Source: Roseateles amylovorans
Lineage (GTDB): Bacteria > Pseudomonadota > Gammaproteobacteria > Burkholderiales > Burkholderiaceae_C
DNA length: 64,000 nt
NCBI RefSeq assembly: GCF_025398155.2
Contig: NZ_CP104562.2
Span: forward strand, 1,984,001 to 2,048,000
Direction: 5' to 3'
Numbering within the stretch: position 1 is the stretch's first letter; the number at the start of each line of letters is the position of its first letter. The notes below the pieces were generated by a model. The model saw nothing but the letters and a program-made list of their open reading frames with translations, did no database searches and had not been told where the DNA came from. Shown here piece after piece: positions 49,888 to 57,805 of this stretch. The translations under genes were made by a program, and so were the position numbers.

Positions 49888-50973
49888 ATGCCCAAGTTCC
49901 TCAGGATCAGCAACCTCCTGGTGGCGAGCGCCGCACTCGGTGGCATCGCGCTGGTCCTCTATGTCTGGCGGCTCCCGCCGTTTCACGGCGCGATCGAGTC
50001 CACCGAGAACGCGTATGTGCGCGGGAGCGTGACCGTCATGGCCGCCAAGGTCGATGGCTATGTGACCGAGGTGCTGGTGCAGGACTTCGCCGCGGTCGAG
50101 GCGGGTCAGGTGCTGGTGCGTCTGGACGGTCGCCATTACGTCCATCGGCTGGAACAGGCCCGGGCCGCACTGGCGGCGCAGCGGGCCAGCCTGGCCAACG
50201 TGGTGCAGGCCCGCCATGTGCGGGAGGCCGGCGTGGCCAATGCGCAGGCCCAACTGGCGGCGGCTCAGGCCCAGCAGGTGAATGCGGACGCGCAGTGGAG
50301 CCGGGCGCAGGCGGACCATCGCCGGTCGTTGGCGCTGGTGGGCGATGGCTCGGTGTCGCAGCGCGAGCATGAGCAGACCGAGAGCGTCCTGCGCCAGACC
50401 GAAGCCAGCCAGCGGCTGGCCCAGGCGCAGGCGCAGCAGGCCCGGGCGGCCATCGCGGCGGCCCAGCAGGAATTGCGGGCGGTGGAGGTGAATCGCGAGG
50501 CCATCGAGGCCGCGATCGAAGGCGCCCTGGCGGCGGTTCATGTGGCGGAGCTCGATCTGGAGCACACCCGCATCCGCGCGCCGCGCCGTGGGCATGTCGG
50601 TGAGATCGGCGTGAAGCTCGGTCAGTATGTGACGCCCGGCGCTCAACTGCTGGCCTTGGTACCCGCTGAGGTGTGGGTGGTGGCCAATTTCAAGGAGGAC
50701 CAGGCGAGCGCCATCGCACCGGGACAGTCCGCCTGGGTGCAGGTGGATGGCCTGGGTCACGCGCGGCTCAAGGGGCGGGTGGAGCGACTCTCTCCGGCCA
50801 TGGGGTCGGAGTTCAGCTTCTTTCGCCCGGACAACGCCACCGGCAACTTCACCAAGGTGCCGCAGCGCATGCCGGTGCGCATTGCGGTGGATGCCGATGA
50901 TCCGCTGGCCGGCCGGCTGCGCCCCGGCATGTCGGTGATTGCGGAAGTCGACACCGGGTCCTTGCAGCCATGA
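49888..50973 (+). CDS. HlyD/EmrA-type periplasmic adaptor of the efflux pump
   Basis: This 361-residue membrane-fusion protein has an N-terminal anchor helix (ISNLLVASAALGGIALVLYVW). The lipoyl half-motif is VTVMAAKVDGYVTEVLVQDFAAVEAGQVLVRLD, followed by a long coiled coil (~90-200, Ala/Gln/Arg-rich) and the second lipoyl half (LDLEHTRIRAPRRGHVGEI). The barrel part includes VWVVANFKEDQASAIAPGQSAWV. It starts 19 bases after the MFS gene and its stop overlaps the NodT start (ATGA). Confidence 0.93.
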   Translation: MPKFLRISNLLVASAALGGIALVLYVWRLPPFHGAIESTENAYVRGSVTVMAAKVDGYVTEVLVQDFAAVEAGQVLVRLDGRHYVHRLEQARAALAAQRASLANVVQARHVREAGVANAQAQLAAAQAQQVNADAQWSRAQADHRRSLALVGDGSVSQREHEQTESVLRQTEASQRLAQAQAQQARAAIAAAQQELRAVEVNREAIEAAIEGALAAVHVAELDLEHTRIRAPRRGHVGEIGVKLGQYVTPGAQLLALVPAEVWVVANFKEDQASAIAPGQSAWVQVDGLGHARLKGRVERLSPAMGSEFSFFRPDNATGNFTKVPQRMPVRIAVDADDPLAGRLRPGMSVIAEVDTGSLQP

Positions 50974-52397
50974 CATCGCACCTTCGTACCCGGCTGCTGG
51001 TGGTCCCCGCCTTGCTGCTGGTCGCCTGCGCGCAGCGGCCGGTGCCGGTCGTGATGCCGGGCACGTCCAGCTCCTCGCCGGCCCAATGGCGCAATGCCGC
51101 CGGCAGCCAACCCGTGGCGATCGCGTGGTGGCAACAGTTCGGCGATGCCACGCTCACGCGGCTCATCGACGAGGCCCTGACCCGCAACCAGGATCTGCGT
51201 CAGGCCGCCGCCCGCGTGACCGAGGCCCACGCCCTGGCGGTGGCGCAGCACGGCGCCTTCTGGCCGACCCTGGACGCGGGGGTGGGCGGGGCCCGCTCGC
51301 GGAGCATCAGCGATGTCACGCTGAAGCCTTATCTGTCTACCGGGCACCAGTCGCTCTTCCAGGCGGGTTACGAAGTGGATCTGTGGGGCCGTGTCGACGC
51401 GCTCGCGCGTGCCGCGGACACCGGCGAACAGGCCACCCGAGCCGCACGGGATGCGATCGCGCTCAGCGTCGCGGCGAGTGTGGCCCAGGCCTACATCGGC
51501 CTGCTGGAGCTGGATGCGCAGTTGGACGTGGCGCAGCGTCTGCTGGCCTCGCGGGAACGATCGTTGTTACTGGTGCGCCGGCGGCACGCGCTGGGCTATG
51601 CCAATGCGCTGGAACTGGCCCAGGCCGAGTCCGATCGCCATGCCGGCGCACAGGCGCTGCCGCAGCTTCGGCGCGCGATGGAACGTCAGGAAGCGCAGCT
51701 CAATCTGCTGCTGAACCGCGCGCCCGGTGCCGTGGAGCGCGGTGGCTGGCTGAGTGCGCTCCATCCCTGTGCGTTGCCCGATGCGGGCCTGCCGTCCGAG
51801 CTGCTGCGTCGCCGCCCCGATGTGCATGTGGCCGAGCTGCAGGTCGCGGCCAGCGACGCGCAACTGGCGGCGGCGCGCACGCAGTGGCTGCCCTCGCTGC
51901 ACCTGAATGCCAGCCTGGGACGCACCGGTGCCAGCGTGCTGCGCGGGGATCCGTTCACCCTCTGGAGCCTGGGTGGCAGCGTGCTGGCGCCGTTGTTCAA
52001 CGGGGGGCGACTGCGGGCCTTGGCCGATGCCAGTGCCGCGCGTCGCGAGCAGGCGCTGGCCGCTTACGAACACGCGGTGCTGGGCGCCTGGGCGGAAGTG
52101 GAGGTGCAGCTCAATGCGCACGAGCAGCAGGCGACCCAACTGCGCGAGGCGCTGGCGCAGCGCGACGCGATGGCCGAGGCGTTGCGCGTGACCGAGCGGC
52201 GTCACGATCAGGGCCAGGTCTCCACCCTGGAAGCACTGCAGGCCGAGCGTCAATTGCTGGCGGTGGAGCAGGGCGTGCTGAACCTCCAGTCGGGGCTGCT
52301 GCACAGCCAGGTGGCGCTGTTCCGCGCGCTGGGTGGCGGCTGGTCGCGAAACATTGAACCTGACCCCTCACGTCCGACCCAGGAAGAGCGCCCATGA
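50970..52397 (+). CDS. NodT-family outer-membrane channel lipoprotein
   Basis: This 475-residue TolC/OprM-like protein has a lipoprotein signal (RLLVVPALLLVAC, Cys20). It has two similar halves, each ending in long helices and beta strands (WQQFGDATLTRLIDEALTRNQDLRQAAARV; LRRRPDVHVAELQVAASDAQLAAARTQWLPSL). NodT-type channels complete EmrAB-like pumps. The gene is coupled at both ends by ATGA overlaps: to the adaptor upstream and, strikingly, to the oxidase gene downstream. Confidence 0.94.
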   Translation: MTSHLRTRLLVVPALLLVACAQRPVPVVMPGTSSSSPAQWRNAAGSQPVAIAWWQQFGDATLTRLIDEALTRNQDLRQAAARVTEAHALAVAQHGAFWPTLDAGVGGARSRSISDVTLKPYLSTGHQSLFQAGYEVDLWGRVDALARAADTGEQATRAARDAIALSVAASVAQAYIGLLELDAQLDVAQRLLASRERSLLLVRRRHALGYANALELAQAESDRHAGAQALPQLRRAMERQEAQLNLLLNRAPGAVERGGWLSALHPCALPDAGLPSELLRRRPDVHVAELQVAASDAQLAAARTQWLPSLHLNASLGRTGASVLRGDPFTLWSLGGSVLAPLFNGGRLRALADASAARREQALAAYEHAVLGAWAEVEVQLNAHEQQATQLREALAQRDAMAEALRVTERRHDQGQVSTLEALQAERQLLAVEQGVLNLQSGLLHSQVALFRALGGGWSRNIEPDPSRPTQEERP

Positions 52398-53968
52398 GCA
52401 CCGTCAACATCCTGTTATCGACCTTTGTCCTGTCCGTGATGGCGCTGGTGGTGTTCATCTGGACGCAGCGCAGCGGGCTGTTCGACCGCAGCGCGCAGGG
52501 CAGCACGGTGATCTTTGCCCCGGGCGAAATCGGCAGCGCCGAGGACCCCGCTGCGGGCCGCGTGCCGCCGGCCTTGAGTGCAGCGCTGGATCAGCGGGCG
52601 CGGGCCGATGCGTCGTCGGCGCCGTTGGTGTTCTTGTTCCTGGTCTGCGCCTTCGTCTGGCTGTTGGTGGCCTCGGTGGCGGGTCTGACCGCCTCGATCA
52701 AGCTGCATGCGCCGGACTGGCTCACGGCCCAGCCCTGGCTGACCTTTGGCCGCATCCGCACGATCCATCTGAATGCCGTGGCCTATGGCTGGGCGCCGAT
52801 GGCGGGCTTGGGCATTGCGCTGTTCACCTTGCCGCGCCTGCTGAAGACCGAACTGGTCGGCACGCGTTATGCGGTCGTGGGCGCGGCGCTATGGAATGTC
52901 GGTCTGATCGCCGGTCTGGTGGCGATCGGCGCCGGCGACAGCGACGGTCAGGAATGGCTGGAGATTCCCTGGTCGATCGACCTGCTGTTCGTCGTCGGCG
53001 GTGCGTTGGTCGGGGTGCCGCTGGTGCTGACGCTGCTGCAGCGCCGGGTGGCGCATCTCTATGTGTCGGTCTGGTACATGGGCTGCGCGCTGTTCTGGTT
53101 TCCGGTGCTGTTCGTGGTGGGCAACCTGCCGGGGCTGCATCGGGGTGTGGAGCAGGCCGCGACCAACTGGTGGTTCGGCCACAACGTGCTGGGTCTGTTC
53201 TACACGCCGCTGGCCTTGGGCGCGGTCTACTACTTCCTGCCCAAGGTCATCGGGCGCCCGGTGCAGAGCTACAACCTGTCGCTGCTGGGCTTCTGGGGAC
53301 TGGCCTTCTTTTACGGCCAGGTGGGCGGTCATCACCTCATCGGCGGGCCGGTGCCGGGATGGCTCGTCACGCTGTCCATCGTGCAGAGCGTGATGATGGT
53401 GGTGCCGGTGGCGGCGTTCACGATCAACCAGTTCCAGACGCTCAAGGGGCACCTGGGCGCGCTGGTTCACTCGCCCACGCTGCGGTTCATCGGCTTCGGC
53501 GGGTTGATGTACACCGCGAGCTCGGTTCAGGGCAGCCTTGAGGCGCTGCGGAGCGTGAACGCGGTGACCCACTTCACCCATTTCACCGTCGCGCATGCCC
53601 ACCTGGGCCTGTACGGGTTCGTGACGATGGTGTTCTTCGGCGCCATCTACTTCATCACGCCGCGCATCACCGGGCGCGAGTGGCCCTCGCAGCGGCTGAT
53701 CGTGGCGCACTTCTGGCTGTCGGCCGTCGGGCTGGGCCTCTATTTCGTGTCGTTGACGATCGGCGGATGGCTGCAGGGGCGGGCGATGCTGGACGCCAGC
53801 CGGCCCTTCATGGACTCGGTGCTGCTCACGCTGCCGTATCTCAAGGCGCGCTCCGTGGGGGGCGCGTTGATGGGGCTGGGCCATCTGGTCTTTGCCGTTC
53901 ACTTCGCGATGCTGCTGGCCGGACGACGCCAGGTTCACAGCCGGCCCACGCTGCTCCAGACGTCCTGA
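52394..53968 (+). CDS. cbb3-like heme-copper oxidase, catalytic subunit (CcoN-like)
   Basis: This 524-residue, ~13-helix membrane protein has heme and copper ligands. The low-spin heme His is in RTIHLNAVAYGW (His125). CuB ligands are in WWFGHNVLG (His263) and GGHHL (His313/314). The cbb3-type cross-link Tyr is in VQSYNLSLL (Tyr293), and the heme ligands in TVAHAHLGLYG (His401, His403). These match cbb3 oxidases, but the gene is divergent and shorter in its loops. Its start overlaps the efflux channel gene stop (ATGA). It reduces oxygen, or possibly nitric oxide, in the inner membrane. Confidence 0.88.
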   Translation: MSTVNILLSTFVLSVMALVVFIWTQRSGLFDRSAQGSTVIFAPGEIGSAEDPAAGRVPPALSAALDQRARADASSAPLVFLFLVCAFVWLLVASVAGLTASIKLHAPDWLTAQPWLTFGRIRTIHLNAVAYGWAPMAGLGIALFTLPRLLKTELVGTRYAVVGAALWNVGLIAGLVAIGAGDSDGQEWLEIPWSIDLLFVVGGALVGVPLVLTLLQRRVAHLYVSVWYMGCALFWFPVLFVVGNLPGLHRGVEQAATNWWFGHNVLGLFYTPLALGAVYYFLPKVIGRPVQSYNLSLLGFWGLAFFYGQVGGHHLIGGPVPGWLVTLSIVQSVMMVVPVAAFTINQFQTLKGHLGALVHSPTLRFIGFGGLMYTASSVQGSLEALRSVNAVTHFTHFTVAHAHLGLYGFVTMVFFGAIYFITPRITGREWPSQRLIVAHFWLSAVGLGLYFVSLTIGGWLQGRAMLDASRPFMDSVLLTLPYLKARSVGGALMGLGHLVFAVHFAMLLAGRRQVHSRPTLLQTS

Positions 53969-53978
53969 GGATCCTTCC

Positions 53979-54578
53979 ATGCAGAACGAAACCCGACTCC
54001 TGGCCGGCGGCATGGTGATGCTGAGCATCGCCACCAGTCTGCTGGTCGTCCTGCCCTACATGACGGTGGGTCAGGTGCCCGCGCCGACAGCACTCAAGCC
54101 CTACACGGCGGCCGAGCTAAGGGGCCGGCAGGTCTACATCGCCAATGGTTGCGTGTCCTGCCACTCCCAGCAGCCGCGCGCCAGAAGTCTGGCGCCCGAT
54201 GCTGCGCGCGGCTGGGGCCGGGCCAGCGTGGCGGCCGACTATGCCTATGACACGCCGCACCTGCTGGGCACGATGCGGACCGGTCCGGACCTCTTCAACA
54301 TCGGCGCGCGGCAATCGAGCGAGGCCTGGCATCTGGGCCATCTGTACCAGCCGCGTGCGTATGTGCCGGGCAGCGTCATGCCGAGCTATCCCTTCCTGTT
54401 CCAGCTCAAGGACCAACTGCGCCCGGGAGACCACGAGGTCCCACTGCCGCCGGGCCAGGCACCGGCGGGCAAGCACGTGGTGGCCAGCGGCGAGGCGCTG
54501 GATCTCGTGGCCTACCTCAAGTCGCTCGATCACACCTATCCGGCGGCGGACACCGTGTCCGCCGCTGCCGCCCGTTGA
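53979..54578 (+). CDS. CcoO-like monoheme cytochrome c subunit
   Basis: This 199-residue membrane-anchored cytochrome has an N-terminal helix (LLAGGMVMLSIATSLLVVLPY) and a heme-binding CVSCH motif (Cys58, Cys61, His62) in the FixO-typical context YIANGCVSCHSQQPR. The block TMRTGPDLFNIGARQSSEAWHLGHLYQPRAYVPGSVMPSYPFLF includes the axial Met region. It begins 10 bases after the CcoN-like gene, as in standard cbb3 operons. Confidence 0.93.
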   Translation: MQNETRLLAGGMVMLSIATSLLVVLPYMTVGQVPAPTALKPYTAAELRGRQVYIANGCVSCHSQQPRARSLAPDAARGWGRASVAADYAYDTPHLLGTMRTGPDLFNIGARQSSEAWHLGHLYQPRAYVPGSVMPSYPFLFQLKDQLRPGDHEVPLPPGQAPAGKHVVASGEALDLVAYLKSLDHTYPAADTVSAAAAR

Positions 54579-54594
54579 ACTTCAGGATGCCGAC

Positions 54595-55188
54595 ATGACC
54601 CCCGAACCTCCGATCTCCGACCCGCAACGGCGCGAGCATCCTGATCCGCATGAGGGGACGACGCCCGTGCCCAAGGCGCTTCTGATGGCGGTGGCGCTGT
54701 TGGTGGCGTTTTGCATCGCCTACATCGCCGCCTCCGACATTGAGACGCCGGCCGCCTGGGGCGATGGCCGACACGCGGCGGATCTGGGCGGCGTCTCCGC
54801 GACCATTGCCGGTACGGTCGATGGGGCGGCGGTGTTCGCGTCGCGCTGTGCGGCCTGCCATCAGGCTCAGGGTCAGGGCTTGCCCGGCGTCTTTCCACCG
54901 CTGGCGGGCAGCGAGTGGGTGAAGGGCAAAGACAGCACGACTGCGGCCATCGTGCTTCATGGCGTGACCGGGCCCTTGTCTGTGATGGGCCAGACCTACA
55001 ACGGCGCCATGCCGGCGTTCGGGGAGCTGTTGAGCGATGCGGAAATTGCAGCGGTGCTGACCCATGTGCGCACGCACTGGGGCAATCAGGCGGCGGCCGT
55101 GACCGCCGAGACCGTGGCCCTTGCCCGCGCGGCGCATCGGGGGCGGACGGCACCGTTTGGCAGTCAGGACCTGCCACCGCTTGAGTAA
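54595..55188 (+). CDS. Membrane-anchored class I cytochrome c (CcoP-like role)
   Basis: This 197-residue protein has an N-terminal polar tail, one membrane helix (ALLMAVALLVAFCIAYIAASDIE) and a cytochrome c domain. The heme motif is CAACH (Cys85, Cys88, His89) and the axial Met lies in YNGAMPAFGELLSD. Standard CcoP has two hemes and a CcoQ partner; here there is one heme and no CcoQ. It should pass electrons to the oxidase. It starts 16 bases after the CcoO-like gene. Confidence 0.9.
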   Translation: MTPEPPISDPQRREHPDPHEGTTPVPKALLMAVALLVAFCIAYIAASDIETPAAWGDGRHAADLGGVSATIAGTVDGAAVFASRCAACHQAQGQGLPGVFPPLAGSEWVKGKDSTTAAIVLHGVTGPLSVMGQTYNGAMPAFGELLSDAEIAAVLTHVRTHWGNQAAAVTAETVALARAAHRGRTAPFGSQDLPPLE

Positions 55189-55191
55189 TCG

Positions 55192-55836
55192 ATGGACCGC
55201 GATCGACAACGATCCCGCAAGCGCCTCTGGCCGACGTGGCTGGCGTGCGCGCTGGTCGCTGGCGCTTTCGCATTCGCGATCGGCCATTTGACCGTTGGGC
55301 TGCAGCACTGGACCTTCGAAGCACTGCGTCGCGATCAGGCGGCTCGTGGCGGGATGCGGTGGCCGGCCATGGATCTGCTCGATGCGGCGGGCCGCCCGAT
55401 GCAGCTTCCAGCGCACGGCACGGGGCAGGTGTGGCTGGTGGACTTCATCTACACCGATTGCGCGGCGGTGTGCCAGTCGCTCGGTGCGGCGTTCTATCAG
55501 GCACAGCAGCAGATCGTGAGCGAAGGGGCGGGCGTGCGGCTGTTGTCGGTGTCCATCGACCCGGTGCGGGACACACCCGCGGCGCTGTCCGCCTACGCGC
55601 GCCGACACGGTGCCGATGCGCGGATCTGGACGCTCGCTGCGCCGGTCTCGGTCGATGAAGGGCGTCGCAGCCGCCGGTCGCTGGGCGTCGTGGCGGTGGC
55701 GGATGGGTTCGGTGGCTTTGCTCACAACGGGGCCATTCACGTGGTGGACCGGCATGGGCGGGTGGTCGGCATCTACGACACCGCCGACTGGATGCGCGCC
55801 CTGGCGCAGGCAAGGGCCCTGGAGGGAGATCGGTGA
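55192..55836 (+). CDS. Sco-family copper chaperone
   Basis: This 214-residue membrane-anchored thioredoxin-fold protein has an N-terminal helix (LACALVAGAFAFAIGHLTVG). The copper-binding CxxxC is IYTDCAAVCQSL (Cys90, Cys94) and the likely third ligand His178 is in GGFAHNGAIHVVD. Sco proteins deliver copper to heme-copper oxidases, fitting its place after the oxidase subunits. It begins 3 bases after the cytochrome gene and its stop shares a base with the next start. Confidence 0.92.
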   Translation: MDRDRQRSRKRLWPTWLACALVAGAFAFAIGHLTVGLQHWTFEALRRDQAARGGMRWPAMDLLDAAGRPMQLPAHGTGQVWLVDFIYTDCAAVCQSLGAAFYQAQQQIVSEGAGVRLLSVSIDPVRDTPAALSAYARRHGADARIWTLAAPVSVDEGRRSRRSLGVVAVADGFGGFAHNGAIHVVDRHGRVVGIYDTADWMRALAQARALEGDR

Positions 55837-56411
55837 TGAGGCGGGCTGGGTTTCTGGCGCTGCTGGCGTTGCTGGCGCTGCCTGCAGTGCGTGGCGCCCT
55901 GGAGACGCGCATGAGCCTGCACATGGCGGTGGAGCTGCCGTGGCTCTTCATCGTCGGCTGGATGATCGGCAGCCTGAAGACGCCGGCTTTCGATCGGCTC
56001 GAACGCGTGGATGCGGCAGGGCTACTCGGTGCCACGGTGGCGTCCTGCGTGTTGGCGCTGTGGATGGTGCCAGCCGCGCTGGACCTGGCCGTGCTGGAGC
56101 CGGGCGTGGCGGTGGGGAAATGCGCGATGTGGGTCGGTGCAGGGTGGGTGCTGCGCCGCTCGCGCCAGCGGATGCCGCCTGTCGTCGCCGCTTTCTTCCT
56201 GGTGAACGCGGCCTGGATGATGGCGACGGCGGGCTTGCTGTACCTAGAGGCCGAGCAGGCGCTCTGTGTCAACTACCGGGTGGATGACCAGCAGGTGACG
56301 GGCCTGGCGTTGATCGCCTGGAGCCTGGTGCTGGGCGGGGTGGGGCTGGCCGCCTTAGGCCCGTTGCTGCGCACGCCGGATGACCCGCTCCGGATCGATG
56401 CCGAGGCATGA
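55836..56411 (+). CDS. Unknown multi-helix membrane protein at the end of the oxidase operon
   Basis: This 191-residue hydrophobic protein has about five predicted helices. It carries a His in the second segment (TRMSLHMAVELPWLFIVGWMIG) and a cysteine pair spread over the chain (SCVLAL, GKCAMW, ALCVNY). I do not recognise a named family. Similar short proteins with SLHMxVxxPxLxxxGW are found beside Sco and oxidase genes, so a role in oxidase assembly is reasonable. Its ATG overlaps the Sco stop (TGATG). A GTG one codon earlier is possible. Confidence 0.75.
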   Translation: MRRAGFLALLALLALPAVRGALETRMSLHMAVELPWLFIVGWMIGSLKTPAFDRLERVDAAGLLGATVASCVLALWMVPAALDLAVLEPGVAVGKCAMWVGAGWVLRRSRQRMPPVVAAFFLVNAAWMMATAGLLYLEAEQALCVNYRVDDQQVTGLALIAWSLVLGGVGLAALGPLLRTPDDPLRIDAEA

Positions 56412-56435
56412 ACGCCTCTCGGCGAGGGCATCCGA

Positions 56436-57335
56436 TCAACGGGTGGCCGCCTCGATGAAGGTGGCCAGGTCCTTGTCGAAGCGTGCGGGATCTTCGGCAA
56501 ACGGGGCATGGCCCGCTTCCGGGTAGAGACGCAGGACGCCTTGAGGCGCCAGTGCTGCGGCGCGTGCAAAGGAGGCTTCGGGTCGTACCAGCGCGTCGTG
56601 AGCCCCGTAGACATGCAGGATCGGCTTTCGCAGGGCGCGCAGGCCCTTGTCGGCCTCGACGTTCATGCCATGCACCGCGTTCTGCATGACGTTGGATGCC
56701 ATCGCCGCGGCGGCGATCATGCGCTGAAAGGTGTCCGCGTCCGGCGGGCGGTGGGAGCACAGGGCGAGGAAGGCGCGTTCTCCGTCCAGATGGGTCCGCA
56801 GGTCCGCCGACGCCATGCGCTCGTAGACCGTCGGCTGAGGCATCAACTGGTCCGTCTTGAGTTCGATCACACCGCCGGCATAGATGACCCCGGCGATCGC
56901 GTCGTCGCCATAGGCCGCCAGGTAGTTGGTGATGACCGCAGCGCCCAGTGACCAGCCCACCAGCACCGGCCGATTCGCCCGTGTGGCGCGGATGACGGCA
57001 TCCAGATCGTCGCCCCAGCGGCGGCCCTCGCGGTACATCTGCGGCGAGGTGGGCATGCCCGATTGGCCGTGGCCGCGCAGGTCGAAGGCGATGAGCCGGA
57101 AACGCTGCAGAGCCGGGTCCCGCCACTGGGCGTCCCAGCTGAGCCGACTGCCGAGCAAGCCATGCACGAAGATCACCGTGGGACCCTCCGGATCGCCGGT
57201 TTCCTGCACGGCCAGGGTGACGCCGTCCGGCGCCGTCACCACGGAGGAGCGATCCCAGGCGAAGGCGGGCGGGGCGGCCACGGCGAGGAGGAGGACCAGT
57301 TGCAGGACGGTGCGTCGCAGGAATCGATAGGCCAT
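56436..57335 (-). CDS. Exported alpha/beta hydrolase
   Basis: This 299-residue protein has a clear signal peptide (RRTVLQLVLLLAVAAPPAFA). The hydrolase core has an oxyanion motif FVHGLLGSRLSWD, a nucleophile elbow VGWSLGAAV (a WS variant of GxSxG) and a C-terminal His in PEAGHAPFAEDP. The substrate is unknown. The start MAYRFLRR sits just inside a MerR-type promoter shared with the divergent merR gene. Converges on the oxidase operon with 24 bases between stops. Confidence 0.9.
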   Translation of the reverse strand: MAYRFLRRTVLQLVLLLAVAAPPAFAWDRSSVVTAPDGVTLAVQETGDPEGPTVIFVHGLLGSRLSWDAQWRDPALQRFRLIAFDLRGHGQSGMPTSPQMYREGRRWGDDLDAVIRATRANRPVLVGWSLGAAVITNYLAAYGDDAIAGVIYAGGVIELKTDQLMPQPTVYERMASADLRTHLDGERAFLALCSHRPPDADTFQRMIAAAAMASNVMQNAVHGMNVEADKGLRALRKPILHVYGAHDALVRPEASFARAAALAPQGVLRLYPEAGHAPFAEDPARFDKDLATFIEAATR

Positions 57336-57366
57336 GTTCGGGCTCTCAAGAATGGGAAGGCGCGCA

Positions 57367-57397
57367 GTCTCAACCCTCACACCAGTGTTAGAGTCAA
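57367..57397 (-). promoter_or_regulatory. MerR-type promoter/operator of the hydrolase gene
   Basis: On the minus strand a -35 box TTGACT (57397-57392) is followed 19 bases later by a weak -10 TGAGAC (57372-57367). Between them lies an imperfect palindrome CTCTAACAC-TG-GTGTGAGGG. A stretched 19-bp spacer covering a palindrome is the hallmark of promoters activated by MerR-family regulators. The divergent merR-like gene starts at 57425. Confidence 0.6.
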
Positions 57398-57424
57398 GCG
57401 GTCCGAGGCATCGTCGTCACCGTC

Positions 57425-57805
57425 GTGAGCGCTCTCTCTGCCGCATCCCCTCTGTCCATCGGTGCGCTGGCGCGCGAAACCGGCGTCAGCGTGCGGTCCA
57501 TCCGCCATTACGACGATCATGGACTTTTGCAGTCCAGTCGCGCCTCCAATGGCTATCGCAGCTTTGCGCCGGTAGCGGTGACCCAGGTCCGGCAGATTCA
57601 GCGCTTCATTGCGACCGGGCTCAGTCTGGCGGAGATCCAGGCCTTTCCTGACTGCATGCTGCTGGTGGAAGGCGCGCTCTCCTGCCCGGAAACGACCCCG
57701 GCGCAGCGAAAGCGACTGGAGGCCATTGATCGTGAAATCGCCGACCTGGAGCGACGTCGCACCCGCTTGATCCAGTTGCTGTCCGACGGAGCGGCGCCGG
57801 GATGA
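57425..57805 (+). CDS. MerR-family transcriptional regulator
   Basis: This 126-residue MerR regulator has an N-terminal winged helix (SIGALARETGVSVRSIRHYDDHGLLQSSRASNGYRSF) and a C-terminal coiled coil (RKRLEAIDREIADLERRRTRLIQLL). It has a single cysteine-containing segment (FPDCMLLVEGALSCPE), whose two cysteines might sense metals or redox, though spacing differs from MerR itself. The start codon is GTG at 57425. It overlaps the TPP-enzyme start by ATGA and faces the hydrolase gene, its probable target. Confidence 0.88.
   Translation: MSALSAASPLSIGALARETGVSVRSIRHYDDHGLLQSSRASNGYRSFAPVAVTQVRQIQRFIATGLSLAEIQAFPDCMLLVEGALSCPETTPAQRKRLEAIDREIADLERRRTRLIQLLSDGAAPG

Noticed and set aside
50970..52397. 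Nodulation-specific role for the NodT-family gene
   Set aside because: NodT is only the family name; the context is a general tripartite efflux pump and no nod genes are present.
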